The position numbers and the translations under genes are program-made. Below the pieces are notes generated by a model that was not told the DNA's origin, made no database searches, and saw only the letters and a list, made by a program, of their open reading frames with translations. Shown here in pieces: positions 57,683 to 64,000 of a DNA stretch of 64,000 nucleotides. The stretch's first letter is position 1; the number at the start of each line of letters is the position of its first letter. The stretch is taken from contig OZ026522.1 of assembly GCA_964019695.1 (NCBI GenBank), positions 75,609,601-75,673,600 on the forward strand, read 5' to 3'. Source of the DNA: Loripinus fragilis (lineage: Eukaryota > Mollusca > Bivalvia > Lucinida > Lucinidae).

Positions 57683-58324
57683 CAAAGTAAGAAAGGGGAC
57701 AAAGATCAGGAAACGATACAACCAAGTTCCACACCTGTCCAAGGATACCACATGCAAAAGTAGCAAAAAATCAATAAACATCACCAACAAGAGCCAATAG
57801 GTCAGCCCTTACCCAGCAGGTCACCCACGAGGCAGCAATGAACAGACGCAAAAGCTTAAGAAACACAAGCCAAAAACCCATAAATGATACACAAAAGAAG
57901 TACAGCCTTGGAATGGTCAGTAAAAACATTTTACTTGAGGGCCTAAACCCATTTTACGGCGCCAACCTCACCCGTAGTTCAGATGTGGATCAAGATACAT
58001 AGATGTTTGGTTTGCATAAAAGACCCCTAGCTTATCAGTGTATCATATCCAAAAACATATAAATCAAGATATAAAATGGAGATAAAGCAATGATAAGGAC
58101 TCAACGGCCCATAAAACTGAATACTGGAGCAAAAGAAATCCAATAGATAAACCCTGGTGGGCCTGACAACAGCCAAAGCATCAGACCCTTACCATCTCAT
58201 CAATAGATAAGTCTTTAAGTTGGAACCGTCATAGAGTCTGAAGTCCGACCCACCGACGTGCAATTAAAGAGGAAAACCAAGTTGCCAACCGTGAATGGGT
58301 TGACCACCAAGCATGCAGTCTATT
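57683..58324 (-). repeat. Retroelement tail R1, longest copy in this orientation
   Basis: About 640 bp from the shared terminus (complement of CTTTGTCCCCTTTCTTACTTTG) back to GGTTGACCACCAAGCATGC, that is, the whole non-coding tail. It stops just where the RT frame would begin. Confidence 0.8.
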
Positions 58325-58726
58325 TAAGTACATAAATGATGAAGATCTGATAAAAATAATCAACTGACAGAACCATATTTAGGCCTTTCTGTTACTTAAG
58401 GGCAGATAGTTTGAACATGAAAAACTCGACATAAATTTCGAACTCAGACGAGACCCTAAGCCTATCCTGCTCATTATGAGACTCTGAAACAAATCTGAAT
58501 GAAAATGAAGTCGTTGCTGACCGATCATTTTCAGTCTATGACCAACTATTTGATCTTTAAGAGGATGTAACTACAAAGAGGAAATTTTGATTCATTGCCT
58601 TTTTGGGTAAGTAAAGTGACTCTAGTTTCTGTATCTAAAAAAAGAATAGTTCTGAATGTTCTGATAAAAATAGTCCTCTCCTGGTTAGGTCTAGATTATC
58701 AACAATGTGAATTCCTGCAATTTTAT

Positions 58727-58826
58727 CATTATTATTATTATTATTAGTAGTAGTAGTAGTAGTAGTAGAAGTAGTAGTAGTAGCAGTAGAAGAAGTAGTT
58801 GTAGTAAAAGTAGTTGTTGTTGTTAA
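58727..58826. repeat. TTA/GTA trinucleotide microsatellite
   Basis: (ATT)n turns into (AGT)n and then (GAA/GTT)-mixed triplets. The Thr/Asn-rich frame on the minus strand is a translation of this repeat only. Confidence 0.9.
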
Positions 58827-58940
58827 TGTATCTTGCTGTAGTTGGTGTTCTATTAATATTGATTGGTTAAACTCACCTTTAAGAACATGTCCATACAGCA
58901 AAAATTTATAAAGTGTTCAACAATGGGTAAACTGGTCGCA

Positions 58941-59059
58941 TCTTTTGGTATCAAGTTTACCAGGCTCGGCTTTGAGAATGCAGGTGGAATCGCTCGGCAA
59001 GCCTCGCGATGTCAACAAGCGTTCTCAAAGCCTTGCCTGGTAAACAAGATATCAAAAGA
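58941..59059. repeat. Inverted repeat with TCGGCAAGCCTCGCGA centre
   Basis: TCTTTTGGTATCAAGTTTAC and CAGGCTCGGCTTTGAGAA at the left pair with TTCTCAAAGCCTTGCCTGG and TAAACAAGATATCAAAAGA at the right. A half copy lies at 13030-13078. Confidence 0.75.
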
Positions 59060-60224
59060 CACTCACCTAGTATTCACTATCAATTGTATTCCTCAGCAAA
59101 GTCAGATTTTCTTGTGAGTTGGCCGAGAGAAGCTTGGTAGCTTTATGTGGCTGTTTTTGCATGCCTGAACCTCGCGAGAGACCCCCGTAATCGGAGGTTG
59201 CCATCATGCTTGTCTCAACTATAAAGACTAGCTAACATTTTTTTAATTTGCATGTAACAAGTTTAGCTATTTTACTTTCCAGGGGGTAAATTACAAAGGC
59301 ACTTGTCATCAAAGGGTTGCAGGCTGGGCTGGTATGTGCCTATGTTACTCGCATGCAGCAGAAACATGTCTACTTCAGAGTAACAAGCGTATATACCATT
59401 GACATAAAGTTAAGCATATTGTACTTTCAATGACCAAAAAAAATTTGATGGTCTAACATAAAACGCTTTTTAATCAGTCTACCATACTTATTTTATCAAA
59501 AACCGAAATTTTGGTATTCCGAAACATATTCATTGGCTTAAAAGAACGGGCTTTCTGGGTCAACTCTCAGTATGCAAAATGCCAAACTTCGATGCTGTGC
59601 ACAAACAACTGATAGGAAAGGGCTAAGTTTTTCAGACATTTTAGACCAATGCTCCCTCTTATTTGCTACAGCAAAGCTTGACATGAAAGACGATCAGGTA
59701 AGGAGCATTTTGAAAGTAAAAATGTACACATTATTGCTTGGTGATATGAGCAGAATCGTTGTGACATTTACAGACGATAAGATCCAGGAAATAGGATTCC
59801 TGACCATTATCCTAAATGCAACCCGGTCTGTAAAGAGCAAAAATTTGTCATTATTAGAACATATTTGAAATTGCCAGAGCCGCACAGCTATGCCAGTGTG
59901 ATTTAGCATGGTTGATTGTCTGCAAACTTTGACAGGCAGTCAGCAAAATAATTCCAGAATTGTTGAGAAAATCAATCTTTTGGTTTTCGGAAGTGTTCTA
60001 GTAGGTACAGTTCTCACGCTCCTATGACGTCTTCAGGATTTGTAGACTTCTATATTACTGACTTTTGGATAGTAGAATAACAGTGCTTTTTAATGAGCAA
60101 TAGATTAATTTTGTAAGAAATTATATTCTGGTAAAAATTCGCAACACAACCAAAATATGCTTAACTTTATGTCATTTGTATATGATGAATTCTTGTTAGT
60201 AAAATAGGCAGGATAACGACGTAC

Positions 60225-60328
60225 CTTGATTTAGACGGGAAATATAGCCCAGGCTGAGACCAAGGATAAAAATCACACACAGCAGGAGAGCATAATGCTG
60301 CCGTTTACCAGACATCATTTCCGTGCAC
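60225..60328 (-). CDS. SAM-dependent methyltransferase, first coding exon (membrane anchor)
   Basis: The exon follows acceptor CATTGTTTTTGCAG and starts translation at 60318 (ATGATG). It encodes 31 residues: a short basic head (MMSGKRQH) and one hydrophobic helix (YALLLCVIFILGLSLGYI), then SRLNQ. This is a type II signal anchor or signal peptide. The donor G|GTACGT at 60225 is near-consensus and leaves phase 1. The 47645 exon opens in phase 0, so at least one exon with a phase 1-to-0 shift must lie between 47777 and 60224. Linking this exon to the enzyme rests on strand, order and the expectation of a short N-terminal anchor. Confidence 0.55.
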
Positions 60329-60379
60329 CTGCAAAAACAATGACAGCAATTAGAACTACGTGTACAATCCAGCCAGCAT

Positions 60380-60475
60380 CCAATCTCGGCCCACTGTCGG
60401 CCGACCAGCTAAACGCCATTCGGATGGCGTTTCGCTGCCGGGCCGATAGTGGATCGATTTGAGTGCTTACATGTA
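60380..60475. repeat. Palindrome AACGCCATTCGGATGGCGTT with flanking GGCCGA arms
   Basis: CTCGGCCCACTGTCGGCCGA and TCGCTGCCGGGCCGATAGTG flank the hairpin. A similar CGTTTCGCT..AGCGAAACGCC unit lies at 9233-9280. Located between the two divergently oriented exons at 60.3 and 60.7 kb. Confidence 0.6.
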
Positions 60476-60697
60476 CCAGGAATCTAACTTCGCCATGTTA
60501 ACTTAATTTTATCAACTCGCGCACGCATGTACGCATTTCTTATCATGTGACTGCCATCAGATACATGTAAACATTTGCTTAGTTATCTTGAATTTAGGAA
60601 ATGAGTTTCATGACTATTTGACGGAACAAAATGATAAAGGGGCACATTAGTAGTTTGTGCATCAAAAATATGCATACGTAAATTATAAGGATCAAAC

Positions 60698-61102
60698 ATG
60701 TTTTTTCATGCATTAAGCCGAGTCTTCAAACATCGCCCGAGGGACCCGGCAAGTGTTAATGGAATAAAACAAACGTGTGTGATCGCTATTCTTGCATGCT
60801 TAAATATCATCTTTATTATTTACTGGATTTCTATAAACAAAATGGCATCAGCATCAAACTTTCGAACGTCAAAACATCGCCACAGCGTCATAGGCGCACG
60901 CAACGTTTTCGCGAATAATGGCAACGGCGAATTAATCAGTCAATGCCTTTATCATGTAACGCAGGGCCCAGAGGGGCTTTGTCAAGTTAAAAGCCATGTT
61001 CAAACAGCACGTGAACTTCATTCTCATAATTTGAACTTGGATTTTTGCTGCAAACAGTTCCGCGTAATGAATTTTTATGCAAGAATACGCCTTTACAGCT
61101 GA
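60698..61102 (+). CDS. Candidate type II membrane protein exon or small gene
   Basis: A 134-codon frame from ATG at 60698. Residues 1-27 are polar and basic (SRVFKHRPRDP), 28-46 form one hydrophobic helix (CVIAILACLNIIFIIYWISI), and the rest is a basic, Asn/His-rich lumenal-type stretch with four Cys. That order is the N-terminus of Golgi-type II enzymes, but no catalytic motif follows before the stop. The stretch is locally richer in CpG than its surroundings. It lies 370 bp from the oppositely oriented methyltransferase exon. It could be a first exon with an unrecognised donor (for example CGC|GTAATG near 61063) or a chance frame. Confidence 0.35.
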   Translation: MFFHALSRVFKHRPRDPASVNGIKQTCVIAILACLNIIFIIYWISINKMASASNFRTSKHRHSVIGARNVFANNGNGELISQCLYHVTQGPEGLCQVKSHVQTARELHSHNLNLDFCCKQFRVMNFYARIRLYS

Positions 61103-61292
61103 GCTGTCGCTTATTGACCAATTTGTAGCGTACGCTAACTTCATCCAAAGCGGCCATTTGGAACACGAGCCAGATTTCATTTTCACAGCAACCGTCTCTG
61201 ACTATTATTAAACGATCCGTAACAATATTTTCAACAACTTTGCAAAGTCATGTAATTTAAGATTTACTCTAATGCCAAGCGCAAAAAAGGTG

Positions 61293-61835
61293 TTCCGACT
61301 TAAAGACTTGCCTATTGATGAGATGGTAGGGGCCTGATGCTTTGGCTGTTTGTCGGGCCCACCGGGGTTTACCTGTTATATTTCTTTGCTCCGGTGTTCA
61401 GTTTTATTTACTCTTGAGTCTTTATCTTTGCTTTATCTCTGTGTTATATCTTGATTTATATTCTTGGAGATGATGCATTTATAAGTTAGGGGTTTTTCAT
61501 GCAAACCAAATATCTGTGTGTCTTGATCCACATCTGAATTAACGGTGAGGTTGGCGCCGTCAAACTTGTTTAAGCCCTCCAGTAAAATACTTTACTGACC
61601 GTTCCAAGGCGGTACTTCTTTTGTGGATATTCTATGTTTTTCTGTCTTGCATTTGCTATGCCTTTGTGTGCGTCTGTTTATATGTGCATTGTGGTCATCT
61701 GCTGGGAGAGGGATGGCCTCTTGGCTCTCGTTTGTGGTGTCTAACTATGAGTTTGTCTCTTTCCCATTGGTATCCTGGGTCAGGTGTGGTACTTGGTTGT
61801 ATCGATTCCTGATCTTTGCACCCTTACTTACTTTG
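61293..61835 (+). repeat. Retroelement tail R1, complete copy
   Basis: Runs without interruption from CGACTTAAAGACTTGCC to the shared terminus TCTTTGCACCCTTACTTAC. Best reference for the R1 tail: about 540 bp, no coding frame common to other copies. Confidence 0.8.
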
Positions 61836-61924
61836 GCTAGGTCCTGTCGTTCAGCAGAGGCCTAAAACATGGCCTGAACATTATAAATGACTTTTCTGTA
61901 AAATACCACAGAGACTGCTCTTAC

Positions 61925-62162
61925 TCTTAAACCGCCAAGAAAAAAATGCATCTAAAAATGTCGTCTGCTGAAATCGTCTGCTGAAAATAATTGCCTAGCA
62001 TTACTGACGAATTAAGCATAGAAGCAAACAGTGTGGACCCAGAACAGACTGCTCCTATAGGAGCAGTCTGATCTGGGTCCACATTTTTGCCATATAGGCT
62101 TCTTACACATTTCAGCAGACGAGAAAAGCAGACGACTATTGTTGCGATTGGCGCATTAAGGG
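61925..62162 (+). mobile_element. piggyBac-like MITE M3, 238-bp copy
   Basis: Very close to the 22566 copy over its whole length, including the CTCCTATAGGAG centre. TTAA follows at 62163-62166; the left target has decayed to TTAC. Confidence 0.82.
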
Positions 62163-62767
62163 TTAAAATAGTAAAATAAGTCATTTTTGCCAACATGTTG
62201 TGTCTGGAATGACAGTAAAAGTAGCGTAAATCCTGTGTCGTAATAAAATGTTGTCTCCTGTTTCAAACCTAGGTGATTGTCTCAACGTGAAATGTTCTAA
62301 CCGAAAACGTTTTTCGGAGATTCGCTTGACTGATAAGACCTTATATCAAAATTTCGTCAGCAATCCTTTAATGTATTTTTAGGTTTTTGCAACCGTTCAT
62401 AGTCTCATGAATAATATAAGTTTGATTAACAGCTGCCAAGCTCATTTGCCCGTGTAATACGCTTACAGCACCGAACTCATTCGCAGAAATGTCACTAGTT
62501 TTGGGACTGACAGCGAGCCATACTCGAGTCGAACGTGCAAAACAAGCCTCTTGTTTGCTCCATTGGCTGTCCATGTTCACACTGGCTGTTCCACTTTAGC
62601 GTTTTACACTCAGCCAAAACCGTAAGTACGATTATATATTAGATACAAAACTATTTTGTTTCCTAAATTATAAATATTTATTTTGAATTTTAGATATTTA
62701 TAATAAAATGTAAATATAAGCAATAAAGTAAACTTTTTGGTCTGATCATGGAATCATAAATACTTCG

Positions 62768-62828
62768 GGTCTCTTGCAAAGTTAACGGGAAGTCATTCGG
62801 GCTTAACTTACTTTGCAAGAGACTGATT
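62768..62828. repeat. Inverted repeat TCTCTTGCAAAGT / ACTTTGCAAGAGA
   Basis: GTCTCTTGCAAAGTTAA and TTAACTTACTTTGCAAGAGAC pair across about 25 bp. No TSD recognised. Confidence 0.65.
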
Positions 62829-63162
62829 CCATGAACATTCCAAAAATTGAACTCATTTCTTAAATAACACACAAATTATCATGACTGTATTAGTCTATTC
62901 AGCCTAGGAGATATTCATATTTACTTAAAGATGAGCCGTTTTATATGAGTGTCATATGATCATATATTTTTTTAACTTTTGACAGCAAAATTTACTTATA
63001 CAATGTTATTGGAAAAAAAGAAACTAACTAAACATTAAATGTTTCCTCCAGATTCACAAATGTATGTGGTAAGACTATTTCTCGTCTTGTGAAACCCGCT
63101 ACATGAATAATTCAGTTTCACAAACGAACGATATGGTATGGTTAATTACAGCTGTTACTTAC

Positions 63163-63190
63163 CTTTTGACGACATATCATAAGTAGTGTT
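63163..63190 (-). promoter_or_regulatory. Candidate 5' UTR exon end (splice donor) upstream of the methyltransferase
   Basis: AAAAG|GTAAGT is a near-perfect donor on the minus strand. Because the 60225-60328 exon begins with an acceptor, an upstream exon must exist, and this donor is the best visible candidate. A short ATG frame ending here would run into a stop after splicing, so it would be untranslated. Confidence 0.28.
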
Positions 63191-63194
63191 CAGT

Positions 63195-63392
63195 TGAGCC
63201 GCCACATGTGGTTTTCAACAATGTGGCATTTTGACAAGTGTAGACTCAGACGAATATGTGCAGCCTCCTTTTAAGCTTAGAAACTCAAAATGCTGTTCAG
63301 TCAGTAGCTTAACAATAATAGTATATTCAAGCGACTAGGAAAGGCTCTGATCAGACTGCACATACCACATTGTTGGAAATCTCGATTGCAAG
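63195..63392 (-). repeat. Foldback element M1, copy 12
   Basis: Starts TGAGCCGCCACATGTGG and ends CCACATTGTTGGAAATCTCG. Lacks about 40 bp of the central palindrome. Confidence 0.78.
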
Positions 63393-63880
63393 AACTGACT
63401 ACGGGCTGTGCGATTCACGAGCTGATTTCTTTTCAGCCAGGAATCCGAATATGTGTCAATTCGTGGCTTGTGTGGAACAGGCGTAATACGATTCTTCCTA
63501 TGATTCAGCATTTGGTGAAAATTTTTCGTTTTTTTTTAAATGTTATTTTATCAGATTAAATGGTACTAAACACTCTGTAATACATGTGTATTCATTAATT
63601 CAAGCACGTCTTTCCTATCGATTGGCTCCGTATAATAGTTGTTATGGGTCTCTTTAATTAAAAATAGGCAACATGTTGATTTTTTATAATAGAGGTTCTT
63701 ACCAAGGATTGATTTACGAACATGTTCTGAATCAGTGTTTCTTTTGTTGTTAAAAACGATTAACGTTGAATAATAATATACACTTGGAAATAAGTTAAGC
63801 ATCACCTTGACAAATGCAATGGTAAACTTAAGACTAAAACTTCCCTACATTTTAGAAATAAAATGAAAAAATCCGAATTT
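63393..63880. other. Terminal AT-rich interval
   Basis: No gene or element recognised. Confidence 0.4.
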
Positions 63881-64000
63881 ATCATATGACGTCGCGTCTG
63901 GGAGTGAAATAACGCCATGCAATAAAATCTGTAAACCACTAGTGGTTTATCAATTTACGGGAAACGTTATGACGTCCATAACAACGTTGCGTACATGATG
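63881..64000 (-). repeat. Palindromic element M2, copy 5, cut by the window end
   Basis: Starts ATCATATGACGTCGCGTCTG and shows CCACTAGTGGTTTATC; the hairpin half lies beyond the window. Confidence 0.75.

Noticed and set aside
58635..58901. Thr/Asn-rich protein
   Set aside because: It is only the translation of a trinucleotide microsatellite.
59572..59868. 98-aa plus-strand ORF
   Set aside because: No recognisable motif, no splice support, and it lies antisense in an intron.

Overview
The window is nuclear DNA of an animal, most probably an aquatic invertebrate such as a bivalve mollusc. It is AT-rich, its genes are split into short exons with GT-AG introns of several kilobases, and it is packed with short foldback elements, retroelement tails and a tyrosine-recombinase retrotransposon. 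No bacterial-style gene layout is present. The bivalve assignment is an inference from the kinds of element and the gene architecture, not a search result.

Region by region. (1) 0.4-7.4 kb: a minus-strand exon that encodes a secreted precursor (451-631), then a plus-strand gene with an NTR (netrin/TIMP/C345C-like) domain. Its exons at 2555-2698 and 7089-7360 share splice phase and join into one Cys-rich domain with a Ser-rich tail; a further upstream exon is likely at 1149-1290. The introns hold a mariner-like transposase fossil and a reverse-transcriptase fossil. (2) 7.4-23.2 kb: no confident host gene, but many small elements: foldback copies, piggyBac-like MITEs, a 465-bp foldback with a perfect 5-bp target duplication, a tRNA-derived SINE head and a 1-kb TIR element. 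(3) 23.2-36.0 kb: a 12.9-kb minus-strand tyrosine-recombinase retrotransposon of the Ngaro type, bounded by split direct repeats in the order A1 - genes - B1 - A2 - B2. It carries gag, RT/RNase H and tyrosine recombinase. Upstream of gag it also carries an SGNH hydrolase ORF, a Cys-rich ORF resembling the P2X7 cytoplasmic domain, and on the opposite strand a DDE-type transposase with one frameshift. (4) 36.0-40.7 kb: retroelement debris. (5) 40.7-60.3 kb: a minus-strand gene for a membrane-anchored class I SAM-dependent methyltransferase, found as four exons (60225-60328, 47645-47776, 42969-43088, 40716-41258) separated by introns full of repeats; at least one linking exon was not found. (6) 60.3-64.0 kb: a plus-strand candidate type II membrane protein exon (60698-61102) and more mobile elements.

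The strongest candidate for something unusual is the large Ngaro-like element. Its repeat layout is diagnostic, the copy is nearly intact (one stop in the hydrolase, one stop in the recombinase, one altered RNase H residue), and it carries extra genes in a region about as long as the retrotransposon core. Whether those genes are permanent cargo or nested insertions can be settled by comparing other copies.
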